Shown: positions 22,392 to 32,203 of the stretch, in pieces
Layout of the letters: each line of letters begins with the position of its first letter
Numbering within the stretch: position 1 is the first letter of the stretch
DNA from: Microbacterium sp.
GTDB taxonomy: Bacteria > Actinomycetota > Actinomycetes > Actinomycetales > Microbacteriaceae
Assembly: GCF_011620665.1 (NCBI RefSeq)
Contig: NZ_WOYQ01000022.1
Location: 1-37,424, forward strand
Direction of reading: 5' to 3'
DNA length: 37,424 nucleotides
Translations under genes and position numbers: made by a program
The notes under the pieces: model-generated
The model's input: only the letters and a program-made list of their open reading frames with translations
Databases searched by the model: none
Told to the model about the DNA's origin: nothing

Positions 22392-22506
22392 GTATGGACG
22401 GCAGGGCAAACCGTGCCCGCGGTGCGGTACGCCGATCGTTCGCGAGAGCTTTATGAACCGCGGCTCGCACTTCTGTCCGAGCTGCCAGCCGCTCGCGGCC
22501 CAGTGA
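22363..22506 (+). pseudogene. Orphan 3' fragment of mutM (zinc finger only)
   Basis: About 47 codons in frame with a TGA at 22504-22506 encode a complete Fpg zinc-finger tail: [12 protein letters not shown], then CPRC, '[10 protein letters not shown]', CPSC. There is no glycosylase domain or start codon upstream in this frame that belongs to Fpg. It duplicates the end of mutM at 20988-21125 with a different final segment. Its 'FMNRGS' segment looks to me more like the actinobacterial Fpg tail than the one in the intact gene; that is from memory. Best explained as the displaced end of the original gene. Confidence 0.85.
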
Positions 22507-22517
22507 TGCATGGACGC

Positions 22518-23600
22518 CTACCGAAGCACCTTCTTCCATGCGCCGTTGTAGGCCACGGGCGTAAACCCGATCGCCTCGTTGATGTCGAGCATGGGGCGGT
22601 TCTCCTCGGCGTTGTATGTGATCACCTTGGGGGACAGCGGCGCGTCCTGGGTTCGCCATGTTGTCAACCCCGCGCACTTCACCCGCTGGCCCAGCTTGTG
22701 GCCCCGGTGCTCCTTGAGCACGAGTGTGTCTTCCTGGTGGCTCGGGCCTTCGGCATCCGCACTGAGCACGAGCTCGTTGAAGGCAACCAAAGTCCCGCTC
22801 GGGATGTGCTGAGCGGCCGTGACGAGAACCCGGCTGCCGGCGTCGAGGTGGCGCTGATCGTGTCGGGCGACGCGCGCCGCATCCCAGACCTCTTCATCGA
22901 ACTCGAGTGCGGCGCTGGGCGCGTCGGTGGACATTCGAGACTTGACCCACGCATAGCCTTCGACGAACTCCGGGGGAGTCGGCGCGTGCCACTGCACGAT
23001 TCGGTAATCCGCCGACGCACGCTCCGCTTCGGCAAGGAGCTTCGCGACCGTGCCCTCGGATGCCGCGAGGTCGAGCACGCTCTGCCGCTCGATCTGCTCA
23101 AGCGTGTAGCCGTTCGCGAGATAGAACCGCGCCGCCCGGTCTTCCGGGATCGACCCGAAGCCAGTGGGAGCGCTCAGACGCGGACCCTCGACGTCTGGAT
23201 GCTGCGCCCAGGACTGGAGAACCGTGCGACCGTGCTCCCGTGCCTTTTCTTCGATCAGCGCATACCCGGCTCTCCCGATGCCGCGCCCGTGATGAGAAGC
23301 GAGAAGTTCGACGAGCCAGAAGGCGCTACGCGAACCATCCTCGAGCGGGATGTCGACGCCGACGCGACCCACGAACTCACCGTCGGCGATGACAGCCCAG
23401 GCGTAGCGGGTCTCGTCCTGATCGCTCCGGTAGAGCGGGAGCAGTTCCTCGGGCGTGACGTCGTCGTCGGCGTTGCCTGCGATCTCGCGGTAGACGAGGT
23501 TGCGAACTCGCGCGAACTCAAGGAAGTCGGCGGCGTCCGGATCCGTCAGGGAGTGGGGGAGAATGAGGGGTCGATACTCGACCCCCGTCGCAACGGTCAT
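22518..23600 (-). CDS. Tandem two-domain GNAT acetyltransferase
   Basis: A 360-residue protein with two GNAT folds. The N-terminal domain (about 1-190) has the acetyl-CoA loop 'HHGRGIGRAG'; the C-terminal domain (about 195-360) has 'EHRGHKLGQRVK'. This double-GNAT layout resembles mycothiol synthase (MshD) and Eis-like enzymes, but the overall sequence does not let me name the substrate. The ATG at 23600 (MTVATGVEYRPL) is chosen; the open frame extends 22 codons further upstream without a better site. It is convergent with the mutM remnant, 11 nt apart, and divergent from smc. Confidence 0.85.
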   Translation of the reverse strand: MTVATGVEYRPLILPHSLTDPDAADFLEFARVRNLVYREIAGNADDDVTPEELLPLYRSDQDETRYAWAVIADGEFVGRVGVDIPLEDGSRSAFWLVELLASHHGRGIGRAGYALIEEKAREHGRTVLQSWAQHPDVEGPRLSAPTGFGSIPEDRAARFYLANGYTLEQIERQSVLDLAASEGTVAKLLAEAERASADYRIVQWHAPTPPEFVEGYAWVKSRMSTDAPSAALEFDEEVWDAARVARHDQRHLDAGSRVLVTAAQHIPSGTLVAFNELVLSADAEGPSHQEDTLVLKEHRGHKLGQRVKCAGLTTWRTQDAPLSPKVITYNAEENRPMLDINEAIGFTPVAYNGAWKKVLR

Positions 23601-23803
23601 GGTGTGCTTTCGTGTGAAGGACGTCGCCGGCGCAGAAGATGGGCGGATCATGCCAGCATGCCGCATCGCACGGTCTGCGACCGTCGTCGCGCGTCCGCTG
23701 CCGCGTCAAGCGCAGCTCAGACCGCGTGTCGGCCCGTCGCCGCGGCGACGCGCGGTGCGTCCGCTAGCGTTATCGGCACACTCATAGCGCGGAGGGCGTT
23801 CGA
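23601..23803. promoter_or_regulatory. GNAT/smc divergent intergenic region with 16-bp palindrome
   Basis: About 200 nt without a supported gene. It contains a perfect 16-bp palindrome, CGTCGCCGCGGCGACG (23735-23750), a possible -10 TAGCGT near 23763-23768 for smc, and GGAGGG before the smc ATG. Nothing else was recognised. Confidence 0.4.
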
Positions 23804-26800
23804 ATGCACCTGAAGAGCCTGACGCTCAAGGGCTTCAAGTCGTTCGCGCAGCCGACCACGTTCGCCCTCGAGCCAGGCGTCACGTGCATCGTCGGTCCGA
23901 ACGGGTCGGGAAAGTCGAACGTCGTCGATGCTCTCGCGTGGGTCATGGGGGAGCAGGGGGCCAAGACCCTCCGCGGCGGCAAGATGGATGATGTCATCTT
24001 CGCCGGCACGTCGACGCGGGGACCGCTCGGCCGCGCCGAGGTACAGCTCACGATCGACAACGCCGACGGAGCGCTCCCGATCGAGTACGGCGAAGTGACG
24101 ATCAGTCGCACGCTGTTTCGCAATGGGGCGAGCGAGTACGCGATCAATGGACAGACCTGCCGATTGCTCGATGTTCAAGAACTCTTGAGCGACTCGGGGC
24201 TCGGACGCGAGATGCACGTCATCGTCGGCCAGGGCCGGCTCGATAGTGTGCTGCAGGCGAGCCCGGAAGATCGTCGCGGCTTCATCGAGGAAGCCGCCGG
24301 CATCCTGAAGCATCGTCGCCGCAAGGAGAAGACTCTCCGCAAGCTCGAGGCGATGGAGGCCAACCTCACCCGCCTCAGCGACCTCGCCGGAGAACTGCGA
24401 CGCCAGCTCAAGCCTCTCGGCAAGCAGGCCGAGGTCGCCCGGGAGGCTGCGACCATCGCCGCCGTCGTCCGTGACGCGAAAGCGCGTCTCTACGCTGATG
24501 AGCTGGTGGCGTTGCGCAGTCAGCTCGCCGATCACGCGCGCAACGAACGGGAGCGCCACGCGGAGCGGCTGGTGCTCCAGGACGAGTCGGATCGGCTGAG
24601 GCTGCGCATCGACTCCCTCGAGACGCAGCAGAGGTCGGAGGCGGTCGATCGTGCGCGCAGCGTCACCTTCGCTCTCGCGCAGGTGCAGGAACGCCTGCGG
24701 GGCCTGTATTCGCTGGCCGGTCAACGGCTGGCACTTCTCGGGGACGACGGCCAGCTCGCGGTCGAGGCCGCGACGGTCACCCAGGGCATGATCGACGATG
24801 CACGGGCCGAGGTCGACGGCATCGGCGCGGGCCTCGGTGGCGCGGAGGATGCGGCCGTCGCCGCGTCGCGAGATGTCATCCGGGCACGCGCTGAGCTGGA
24901 TGCCCTGGATGCGGACATCGCCGCGCAGAGCGCGCTGGTCTCGGCGCACGACATGCGCCTGAGCGCCTTGCGCGGCTCCGCCGATGCAGCCGCTTCGCGC
25001 CTGGAGGCGGTGCGAAGTGCGGTCGAGCGCCAGCAGCGGGCGCTCGATGCCGCTCTCGCGCGCCGAGCCGAGGCGGAGGCGGTCCTGGACCAGTTCGATC
25101 CGGCCCTCATCCCCGAGGGTTCCGCCGCTGAGCACGCAGCCGCGTACGAACGCGCTCAGCGCGATGCGTCGGACGGCGAGAGCGCGGTCGCCACGCTGCG
25201 TGAACGACTGCACTCCGCCGAACGCGAGGTGGAGTCGCTCACCGCGCAGGCAGCCGCGCTCGGACGCGCGCTCGACGTCCGCAATGCGGCCGCCACGGTC
25301 GTCGCGCGCGGCGGACGGGACGTGCGGGGACTGATCGGCGACGCAGTGAAAGTGACACCGGGCTTCGAGACCGCCATCGCTGCGGCTCTGGGCGCCCTGG
25401 CCGAGGGTGTCCTGGTCGATGATGTCGCAGCCGCATTGCGGGTGGCCCGCACGGCACGCGACGAGGATCTCGGTGCCATCGACATCGCGGTCGCCGACGC
25501 CGCAGCCGACGGTCCGCTCGCGCGGCCGGAGGGCATCGGTGCAGGGATCCTCGCGCGCGATGTGGTCACGGCCCCGGCCGGCATCCGGGGCATCCTCGCG
25601 CACGTGCTGATCGTCGATGATCTCCAAGCCGCGTACAGTGCGGGCGCAGCGCTGAAGGCTGCGGGGGACCGCTCCTCCGTGAGAATCGTCACGCGCGCGG
25701 GAGAGATCATGACGGCGTACTCGCTGCACGCAGGCTCGGGCTCGGGCCGGTCGCGGTTGGAGCTGGGCGCTGAGCGCGACGCGGCTCTCGAACGACTCGG
25801 CGAGATCACTGTCGTCGTCGAGTCACTGCGCGAGGCCCTTGCACACAGTCAGCGGGCGTGGGAGGAATCCCGTGTGCAGACGCGCGATGCTCTCGCCCGC
25901 TTGCGCGATCACGACGCGGCACTGGCCGCGCACGCCGAGCGGGTCAACCGGGCGACCGTGCGGCACGAGGCCGCGGCAGCCGAGTGCGAGCGACTCGAAA
26001 GCGGATTGCGCCAGGCGGAATCCGCTGTCACCGAGGCCGAGTCGGCGGTGCGGGCCGCCGCGGAGGACGTCACCGTGGCTCTCGAAGCGCCGCGCCCGAT
26101 GTTCGACGCCTCGGCGCGTGAGGGGATGCTGGCTGCGCTGGAAGCGGCGCGCGATGCGGAAATGGGCGCTCGGTTGCACGTCGAGACGCTCAGGGAACGT
26201 GTTCGCGCGGGGGAGGCACGTGTGCTCCAGCTGGAACGCCAGCGCGAACGGGAACGCGCCGCGGCGGACGAGGCGGCGCGGCGAGCGCTCATCCGCCGGA
26301 CCCAGCGCGAGCGCGCCGCGGACGTCGTCGCGACCCTGCCGCCGCTCCTGGACTCGGTCGACCGTTCGGTGGCGCAGGCGCGTGTGGAGCTGGAGATCGC
26401 CGAGCAGTCGCGCAGTGCCCTCACGATCGACCTCTCTGAGCTTCGCACTCGAGAGGCGAGCGTGCGTGAGCGGCTCAGCGGGCTGACCGAGAGTGTGCAC
26501 GGGCTCGAACTTCAGATGCACGAGAAGCGCCTTCATGCGGCGAGTCTCGGCGAACGGATTTCTTCGGAGCTCGGTCTGGACGAGGAGATTCTCATTCGGG
26601 AATACGGACCCGACCAACCCATTCCCTCTGACGACGGAGAGGGTGAGCCGCTCGCGTTCGATCGCCCGGCTCAGCGGCGCCGACTGCAGGAGGCCGAGCG
26701 CAAGATCGGACTGCTCGGACGTGTGAATCCGCTGGCGCTCGAAGAGTACGCGGCGCTGGAGCAACGGCATGCGTTCCTCACCGAGCAGCTGGCGGATCTC

Positions 26801-27316
26801 GTGCAGACTCGCGCGGATCTCTTGACGATCATCGAAGAGCTCGACGATCGGATGCAGACGATCTTCCTCGCAGCATTCGAGGACACCCGTACCGCGTTCG
26901 GCGAGGTGTTTCCCGTTCTGTTCCCGGGCGGCGCAGGCAGCATTTCGCTGACGGATCCCGAGCATCCGCTGACGACCGGCATCGAGGTTTCGGTGCGGCC
27001 GGTCGGGAAGAAGATCGAGCGCTTGTCCCTGCTCTCCGGGGGAGAGCGTTCCTTGGCGGCGGTGGCGCTGCTCACCGCGATCTTCAAGGCGCGTCCGAGC
27101 CCGTTCTACATCCTCGACGAGGTGGAGGCAGCACTCGATGATGCGAACCTCGGGCGCCTGCTGGGCGTGTTCGAGCAGCTGCGGCAGTCGAGCCAGCTCA
27201 TTGTCATCACGCACCAGAAGCGCACGATGGAAATCGCCGACGCTCTCTACGGCGTCTCCATGCGGCAGGACGGCGTGTCGGCCGTCGTCGGACAGCGCGT
27301 CCGTGAGCACGCGTAG
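23804..27316 (+). CDS. smc: Chromosome segregation protein SMC
   Basis: A 1,170-residue SMC ATPase that, with ScpA and ScpB, extrudes DNA loops and aligns chromosome arms. Walker A is GPNGSGKS at 31-38. Coiled coils occupy about 165-495 and 655-1000. The hinge is about 505-650 ('RDVRGLIGDAVKVTPGFETAIAAAL'). The ABC signature LSGGERSL is near 1077 and Walker B 'YILDEVEAALDD' near 1104. Length is normal. In related genomes mutM or a neighbouring gene directly precedes smc, so the lrp/lysE segment is an insertion in this stretch. ftsY follows after 31 nt. Confidence 0.97.
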   Translation: MHLKSLTLKGFKSFAQPTTFALEPGVTCIVGPNGSGKSNVVDALAWVMGEQGAKTLRGGKMDDVIFAGTSTRGPLGRAEVQLTIDNADGALPIEYGEVTISRTLFRNGASEYAINGQTCRLLDVQELLSDSGLGREMHVIVGQGRLDSVLQASPEDRRGFIEEAAGILKHRRRKEKTLRKLEAMEANLTRLSDLAGELRRQLKPLGKQAEVAREAATIAAVVRDAKARLYADELVALRSQLADHARNERERHAERLVLQDESDRLRLRIDSLETQQRSEAVDRARSVTFALAQVQERLRGLYSLAGQRLALLGDDGQLAVEAATVTQGMIDDARAEVDGIGAGLGGAEDAAVAASRDVIRARAELDALDADIAAQSALVSAHDMRLSALRGSADAAASRLEAVRSAVERQQRALDAALARRAEAEAVLDQFDPALIPEGSAAEHAAAYERAQRDASDGESAVATLRERLHSAEREVESLTAQAAALGRALDVRNAAATVVARGGRDVRGLIGDAVKVTPGFETAIAAALGALAEGVLVDDVAAALRVARTARDEDLGAIDIAVADAAADGPLARPEGIGAGILARDVVTAPAGIRGILAHVLIVDDLQAAYSAGAALKAAGDRSSVRIVTRAGEIMTAYSLHAGSGSGRSRLELGAERDAALERLGEITVVVESLREALAHSQRAWEESRVQTRDALARLRDHDAALAAHAERVNRATVRHEAAAAECERLESGLRQAESAVTEAESAVRAAAEDVTVALEAPRPMFDASAREGMLAALEAARDAEMGARLHVETLRERVRAGEARVLQLERQRERERAAADEAARRALIRRTQRERAADVVATLPPLLDSVDRSVAQARVELEIAEQSRSALTIDLSELRTREASVRERLSGLTESVHGLELQMHEKRLHAASLGERISSELGLDEEILIREYGPDQPIPSDDGEGEPLAFDRPAQRRRLQEAERKIGLLGRVNPLALEEYAALEQRHAFLTEQLADLVQTRADLLTIIEELDDRMQTIFLAAFEDTRTAFGEVFPVLFPGGAGSISLTDPEHPLTTGIEVSVRPVGKKIERLSLLSGGERSLAAVALLTAIFKARPSPFYILDEVEAALDDANLGRLLGVFEQLRQSSQLIVITHQKRTMEIADALYGVSMRQDGVSAVVGQRVREHA

Positions 27317-27335
27317 GCGCATCGCGCCGCGCCCG

Positions 27336-27341
27336 TAGGCT
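27336..27341 (+). promoter_or_regulatory. -10 box upstream of ftsY
   Basis: TAGGCT ends 6 nt before the ftsY ATG; the gap GGAGTC also contains GGAG. It may serve as a leaderless promoter in addition to read-through from smc. Confidence 0.4.
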
Positions 27342-27347
27342 GGAGTC

Positions 27348-28220
27348 ATGGCGGAGAATCCCTGGTCGATCGGACGTGCGCTGCGCGGCATGTTCGTCAA
27401 ACCGACCATCGACGAGACCACGTGGGAGGACCTCGAGGCCGCCCTGCTGACGGCGGATTTCGGTCCCGATGTCACCGAGCGACTCGTCGACGAGCTGCGC
27501 GAGAAGGTCGAGCGCTACAGGACGACCGATCCCCGCGACCTGCAGCGGATGCTGAAGGAGTCACTCGAAGAGCACTTCGCGAAGTTCGACACGACGCTCC
27601 GGCTCACCGAGCGCCCCGCGGTCGTGTTGGTCGTCGGAGTCAACGGCGTCGGCAAGACGACGACGATCGGCAAGTTCGCGAACTACCTGCGGCGATTCGA
27701 CCGGTCGGTCGTCGTCGGTGCCGCCGACACGTTTCGTGCCGCAGCCGTCGATCAACTCGCCACGTGGGCCGAGCGCGGGGGCGCCGCGATCGTTCGGCCC
27801 CAGCACGAGGGGCAGGATCCGGCATCCGTCGCCTACCAGACCATCGGATACGCGAACGAGCACGGTATCGACATCGTGCTCGTCGACACCGCCGGGCGCC
27901 TGCACACCAAGGCCGGACTGATGGACGAACTCACCAAGATCCGCCGGGTGATCGAGAAGCAGGCGCCCATCAGCGAGGTCCTGCTCGTCCTCGACGCGAC
28001 GACCGGTCAGAACGGCGTGATGCAGGCTTCGGCCTTTCTGGAGCACGCCGGCGTCACGGGACTCGTGATCACGAAGCTGGACGGTTCGGCGAAGGGCGGA
28101 TTCGTGCTCGCGGTTCAGGAGCGCACGGGCATCCCCGTGAAGTTGCTCGGCCAAGGCGAGGGCATCGGGGATCTGACCGGTTTCACGCCGCACGTCTTCG
28201 CTGCTGCGCTCGTGGAATGA
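27348..28220 (+). CDS. ftsY: Signal recognition particle receptor FtsY
   Basis: A 290-residue SRP receptor GTPase (NG domain) that docks SRP-ribosome complexes at the membrane. G1 is GVNGVGKT at 97-104, G3 is DTAGR at about 180-184, and G4 'TKLDGSAKGG' is followed by 'GIPVKLLGQGEGIGDLTGF'. The long acidic A domain of E. coli FtsY is absent; only a short basic-hydrophobic N-terminus ('SIGRALRGMF') is left to contact lipid, the compact form. Its partner Ffh is encoded at 30643-32199 in the same window. Confidence 0.96.
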   Translation: MAENPWSIGRALRGMFVKPTIDETTWEDLEAALLTADFGPDVTERLVDELREKVERYRTTDPRDLQRMLKESLEEHFAKFDTTLRLTERPAVVLVVGVNGVGKTTTIGKFANYLRRFDRSVVVGAADTFRAAAVDQLATWAERGGAAIVRPQHEGQDPASVAYQTIGYANEHGIDIVLVDTAGRLHTKAGLMDELTKIRRVIEKQAPISEVLLVLDATTGQNGVMQASAFLEHAGVTGLVITKLDGSAKGGFVLAVQERTGIPVKLLGQGEGIGDLTGFTPHVFAAALVE

Positions 28221-28264
28221 CGCGCCGACACGCCGCCGGGGTCGCGAACCGGCGGCCGTGCTGG

Positions 28265-28270
28265 TTTCAT
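28265..28270 (+). promoter_or_regulatory. Weak -10-like box before the DUF2004 gene
   Basis: TTTCAT ends 6 nt before the ATG at 28277. The match is poorer than for the other leaderless candidates but the geometry is the same. Confidence 0.25.
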
Positions 28271-28276
28271 GGGCAT

Positions 28277-28777
28277 ATGGCGATCGAGCACGACTACTTC
28301 GGACTCTTGGAGTCCGGTCCCGACGGGTCGATCTTTTGGTCTGAGAACGTCGAGCTGGGCGATCAGCGCGTCACGGTCGACTTGACTGCGCCCGACCAGG
28401 ACGATGTGTCCGAGGCGGCGCTCGATGTCGCGGCCGCCATGATCTCGTCGCTGGAGGCGATCGACGCGAAGTCGCGCAATGCGATGGTCTCCGAGCTCGA
28501 CGATCGCACGAGCGAGGTCACCGAATACCTGCTTCAGCAGCAGGAATCGTTCGGCGACGAACTCGAGGACCTGCTCGTGGACATCTCCGGAGACGTCCAC
28601 GTGGACATCATCCGGTCGCTGCAACTGGTCAGCATGACCATTCTCGCCGACGAGCACGGAGGCTCTGATCCCTTCGCCGTGCTGGAGTACGCGCTTGACC
28701 CTGACGACGCCGACGCGGTGCTGCTGGTGAATCTCGGCAGCGACGGCGACGTGCAGTCGGTCACCAGCGCCGACTGA
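28277..28777 (+). CDS. DUF2004-like acidic protein
   Basis: A 166-residue, strongly acidic cytoplasmic protein without membrane segments or cysteines. The pattern (short beta start 'DYFGLLESGPDGSIFWSENVEL', helical middle, C-terminal 'FAVLEYALDPDDADAVLLVNLGSDGDV') resembles the DUF2004 family, whose function is unknown. It is encoded between ftsY and the convergent lipA, only 1 nt from the lipA stop. The ATG at 28277 is chosen because the upstream frame lacks homologous character and a -10-like TTTCAT lies 6 nt before it. Confidence 0.75.
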   Translation: MAIEHDYFGLLESGPDGSIFWSENVELGDQRVTVDLTAPDQDDVSEAALDVAAAMISSLEAIDAKSRNAMVSELDDRTSEVTEYLLQQQESFGDELEDLLVDISGDVHVDIIRSLQLVSMTILADEHGGSDPFAVLEYALDPDDADAVLLVNLGSDGDVQSVTSAD

Positions 28778-28778
28778 G

Positions 28779-29801
28779 TCAGACCGCCTGCGCGAAACCC
28801 AGGTCGGCGGACGCAGCGAGATGCTCGAGACCCGCGGGTATCGCGCGACCCTTCGATGCCATCGACTGCGCCCAGAGGCGGCCCGCGCGGTAGGAGGAGC
28901 GGACGAGGGGGCCGGCCAGCACACCCAGGAATCCGATCCGCTCGGCTTCCTCCTTGAATGCGACGAATTCGTCCGGTCGCACCCAACGAGCGACAGGGAG
29001 GTGGCGCGGGGTGGGACGCAGGTACTGCGTGATCGTGACGATGTCGGTGCCGGCGTCGTGCAGGTCCTGCAACGCCTGGACGACTTCGGCGGGTTCCTCG
29101 CCCATGCCCAGGATCAGGTTCGATTTGGTGATGAGTCCGGCAGCCCGCGCCTGAGTCAGCACGTCCAGCGACCTCTCGTAGCGGAACGCCGGGCGGATGC
29201 GCTTGAAGATCCGCGGCACGGTCTCAACGTTGTGCGCGAAGACCTCTGGCTGAGCGTCGAAGACCTCGCGCAGCAGGTCGGGGTCGCCGTTGAAGTCGGT
29301 CGCCAGCAACTCGACGCCCGTGCCGGGGTTCACGGTGTGGATCTGCCGAATCGTTTCGGCGTTCAGCCACGCACCGCCGTCGGGCAGGTCGTCCCGGGCG
29401 ACGCAGGTCACGGTGGCGTAGCGCAGCTGCATCCGGCGCACACTGTCGGCGACGCGGCGCGGCTCGTCGGTGTCGTAGTCGGCCGGCTTTCCCGTGTCGA
29501 TCTGGCAGAAATCGCATCGGCGCGTGCACTGTGAGCCGCCGATGAGGAAGGTCGCTTCGCGATCCTCCCAGCACTCGTAGATGTTCGGGCAACCCGCTTC
29601 TTGACAGACGGTGTGGAGCCCCTCGTCCTTGACGAGCGAGTGCAGCGCCGCATACTCGGGCCCCATCTTGGCGCGTGTCTTGATCCACTCAGGCTTGCGC
29701 TCGATCGGGGTCTGTGCGTTGCGCACCTCCAGTCGAAGAAGCTTGCGCCCCTCCGGTCCGCCGGCGGGCGGGACGGATGCCGGTGCTCCGCACGCGCTCA
29801 C
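28779..29801 (-). CDS. lipA: Lipoyl synthase
   Basis: A 340-residue radical-SAM enzyme inserting two sulfurs into octanoyl groups on lipoyl domains of pyruvate and 2-oxoglutarate dehydrogenases. The auxiliary cluster ligands are C66, C71, C77 ([12 protein letters not shown]). The radical-SAM cluster ligands are C92, C96, C99 (CTRRCDFC). The C-terminal 'RSSYRAG' supplies the serine ligand of the auxiliary cluster. GTG 29801 overlaps the lipB stop (GTGA), so lipB and lipA are translationally coupled. An upstream extension of the frame is rejected because it lies inside lipB. Confidence 0.96.
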   Translation of the reverse strand: MSACGAPASVPPAGGPEGRKLLRLEVRNAQTPIERKPEWIKTRAKMGPEYAALHSLVKDEGLHTVCQEAGCPNIYECWEDREATFLIGGSQCTRRCDFCQIDTGKPADYDTDEPRRVADSVRRMQLRYATVTCVARDDLPDGGAWLNAETIRQIHTVNPGTGVELLATDFNGDPDLLREVFDAQPEVFAHNVETVPRIFKRIRPAFRYERSLDVLTQARAAGLITKSNLILGMGEEPAEVVQALQDLHDAGTDIVTITQYLRPTPRHLPVARWVRPDEFVAFKEEAERIGFLGVLAGPLVRSSYRAGRLWAQSMASKGRAIPAGLEHLAASADLGFAQAV

Positions 29802-30448
29802 GCGGCGACCTCCGCGCCGGCAGCGGCGAAGTCCTTCGCGAAAGCTGCGGCGACACGGGGAAGCACATCCGCGGGCGTGAGGTCCGCGCCGGTCATCTCG
29901 CTCAGCGTCGTCACTCCGGCATCCGCGATCCCGCACGGCACGATCTGGGTGAATGGCACGAGTGAATTGTCGCAATTGAGTGCGAAGCCGTGCATGGTCA
30001 CTCCGCGCTGAACTCGGACCCCGATGGCGGCGATCTTCGCTTCGCTCAGCGGGCGCCGCACCCACACACCGCTGCGGCCCTCGACGCGATAGCCGTCGAC
30101 GTCGTAACTGCGGAGGATGTCGATCAGAACGCCCTCGATCCGCCGCACGTGCGCGACGACGTCGAGCGGCTCGGCAAGGCGGACGAGCGGGTAGCCGACG
30201 AGCTGGCCGGGCCCATGCCAGGTGATCTTGCCGCCGCGGTCGACATCGATGACGGGGGTGCCGTCGGTCGGCCGCTCATGGCGGGCCGTGCGCGCTCCGG
30301 CCGTGAAGACGGACTCGTGCTCGAGCAAGAGGAGGGTGTCGGGGCGCTGCCCCGCGACGATCTCGGCGTGCAGCCGACGCTGGAGATCCCAGCCCTCTTG
30401 GTAGGGGACGAAGTGGGGGTCGAGGCCCAGAGTCTGAATATCCATCAT
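29798..30448 (-). CDS. lipB: Octanoyl-[acyl carrier protein]:protein octanoyltransferase
   Basis: A 216-residue enzyme that moves octanoyl from ACP to the lipoyl-domain lysine before LipA acts. The catalytic pair is Lys138 ('[11 protein letters not shown]') and Cys172 ('[10 protein letters not shown]'). The motif '[18 protein letters not shown]' is the family signature. The first of two adjacent ATGs (30446-30448) is chosen, with GGAG 7 nt upstream. It forms a two-gene lipB-lipA operon, divergent from ffh. Confidence 0.95.
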   Translation of the reverse strand: MMDIQTLGLDPHFVPYQEGWDLQRRLHAEIVAGQRPDTLLLLEHESVFTAGARTARHERPTDGTPVIDVDRGGKITWHGPGQLVGYPLVRLAEPLDVVAHVRRIEGVLIDILRSYDVDGYRVEGRSGVWVRRPLSEAKIAAIGVRVQRGVTMHGFALNCDNSLVPFTQIVPCGIADAGVTTLSEMTGADLTPADVLPRVAAAFAKDFAAAGAEVAA

Positions 30449-30627
30449 CCGACACTCCGCTTTCGATGCTCGAGGATCATTGTGATTGTTGGATCGCGTC
30501 CAACGATACCGGTCGCTACGTCGGCCGGGGCGGCCGGCGAGCTGTTCGCGGACCCGGCCGCCGGCCTCTTGGGGTACGCGGAAAGCTCTCATGCCGGATC
30601 CTCCGCGGAACGCGCGCGCTCCGGCGA

Positions 30628-30633
30628 TAGAAT
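30628..30633 (+). promoter_or_regulatory. -10 box of ffh
   Basis: TAGAAT lies 9 nt before the ffh ATG. The transcript would have at most a very short leader; the gap contains GGGGGA, which could act as a ribosome-binding site if included. Confidence 0.4.
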
Positions 30634-30642
30634 CGGGGGACC

Positions 30643-32199
30643 ATGGCGACCTTCGGCACCCTCAGCGACCGGCTGACAGAGACCTTCCGCAACCTCCGCA
30701 CGAAGGGCAAGCTCACGCCCGCCGATGTCGACGGGACCGTCCGCGAGATCCGCCGTGCCCTGCTCGACGCGGACGTCGCCCTCGCTGTCGTCAAGGAGTT
30801 CACGGCCAAGGTGCGTGAACGCGCGCTCGGCGATGAGGTCAACAAGGCGTTGAATCCGGCCCAGCAGGTCGTGCAGATCGTCAACGAAGAGCTCATCGCG
30901 ATCCTCGGGGGCCAGCAGCGCCGGTTGCAGTTCGCGAAGACCGCCCCCACCGTCATCATGCTGGCGGGCCTGCAGGGCTCGGGCAAGACGACGTTCGCCG
31001 GCAAGCTCGCCAAACAGCTCGAGAAGGAAGGTCACACGCCGCTGCTCGTCGCCGCCGACCTCCAGCGACCGAACGCCGTGACCCAGCTGCAGGTCGTCGC
31101 CCAGCAGGCGGGGGCCGCCGTGTACGCGCCGGAGCCGGGCAACGGCATCGGCGACCCCGTGCGCGTCGCGCGGGACGGTGTCGACACCGCGCGCCGACAG
31201 CAGCACGACATCGTGATCATCGACACGGCGGGACGCCTCGGTGTGGATGCCGAGATGATGAAGCAGGCATCCGACATCCGCAAGGCCGTCGATCCCGACG
31301 AAGTGCTGTTCGTGATCGACGCGATGATCGGTCAGGATGCCGTCACCACGGCCAGGGCATTCCAGGACGGCGTCGATTTCACCGGCGTGGTCCTTTCCAA
31401 GCTCGACGGTGACGCCCGCGGCGGTGCTGCCCTGTCGGTGGCGTCGGTCACCGGTCGTCCGATCCTCTACGCCTCCACGGGGGAAGGGCTCGATGATCTC
31501 GAAGCCTTCCACCCCGACCGGATGGCCAGCCGCATCCTGGATCTCGGTGACATCCTCACCCTGATCGAGCAGGCCCAGACGGCGTTCGACGAAGCCGAAG
31601 CCATGAAGATGGCCGAGAAGCTCGCGACCGATCAGTTCACCCTCGAAGACTTCCTCGACCAGCTTCAGCAGGTGAAGAAGATGGGATCGATGAAGAAGAT
31701 GCTCGGGATGCTCCCGGGGATGGGTCAGATGAAGCAGCAGCTGGACGATTTCGACGACAGGGAGATCGACCGCACGGAGGCGATCATCCGTTCGATGACG
31801 CTCGCCGAGCGCCGCAATCCCAAGGTGCTCAACGGTTCACGGCGACTGCGCATCGCGCGCGGCTCGGGCGTGACCGTGACCGACGTCAACCAGCTGGTCC
31901 AGCGTTTCGACCAGGCCGCGAAGATGATGAAGACCGTCGCCCGCGGAGGAGTCCCCTCGATACCGGGGATGGGGCCGCTGGGCGGCAAGCCGGGGGCATC
32001 GTCCAAACGCGGCGGCAAGCGGAAGTCGGGGAACGTGGGTTCCCGCTCGGGCAACCCTGCCAAGCGAGCGGCCGAGAATGCCGGGATCGCGGCGACGACG
32101 GCGCCTGGGACCGGGGCGGGATTCGGTCTCGGAGGACGCGGCGCCGAGCCGACTCCGCAAGACCTCGCCGAGATTCAGAAGCTCTTCGGCAAGAGCTGA
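30643..32199 (+). CDS. ffh: Signal recognition particle protein Ffh
   Basis: A 518-residue SRP GTPase that binds signal sequences emerging from ribosomes. An N domain (1-90) is followed by the G domain with G1 GLQGSGKT (109-116), '[13 protein letters not shown]' and '[13 protein letters not shown]'. The methionine-rich M domain (about 305-440; '[21 protein letters not shown]', '[21 protein letters not shown]') binds the signal peptide and SRP RNA. The last 75 residues are a Gly/Ala/Lys-rich tail, common in actinobacteria. It converges on the YbdK-like gene, 4 nt apart, without a terminator. The SRP RNA gene itself is not in the window. Confidence 0.96.
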   Translation: MATFGTLSDRLTETFRNLRTKGKLTPADVDGTVREIRRALLDADVALAVVKEFTAKVRERALGDEVNKALNPAQQVVQIVNEELIAILGGQQRRLQFAKTAPTVIMLAGLQGSGKTTFAGKLAKQLEKEGHTPLLVAADLQRPNAVTQLQVVAQQAGAAVYAPEPGNGIGDPVRVARDGVDTARRQQHDIVIIDTAGRLGVDAEMMKQASDIRKAVDPDEVLFVIDAMIGQDAVTTARAFQDGVDFTGVVLSKLDGDARGGAALSVASVTGRPILYASTGEGLDDLEAFHPDRMASRILDLGDILTLIEQAQTAFDEAEAMKMAEKLATDQFTLEDFLDQLQQVKKMGSMKKMLGMLPGMGQMKQQLDDFDDREIDRTEAIIRSMTLAERRNPKVLNGSRRLRIARGSGVTVTDVNQLVQRFDQAAKMMKTVARGGVPSIPGMGPLGGKPGASSKRGGKRKSGNVGSRSGNPAKRAAENAGIAATTAPGTGAGFGLGGRGAEPTPQDLAEIQKLFGKS

Positions 32200-32203
32200 T
32201 CGG

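Noticed and set aside
23717..25729. 670-codon minus-strand open frame inside smc
   Set aside because: Antisense to the Walker A half of SMC; no independent start signal or domain.
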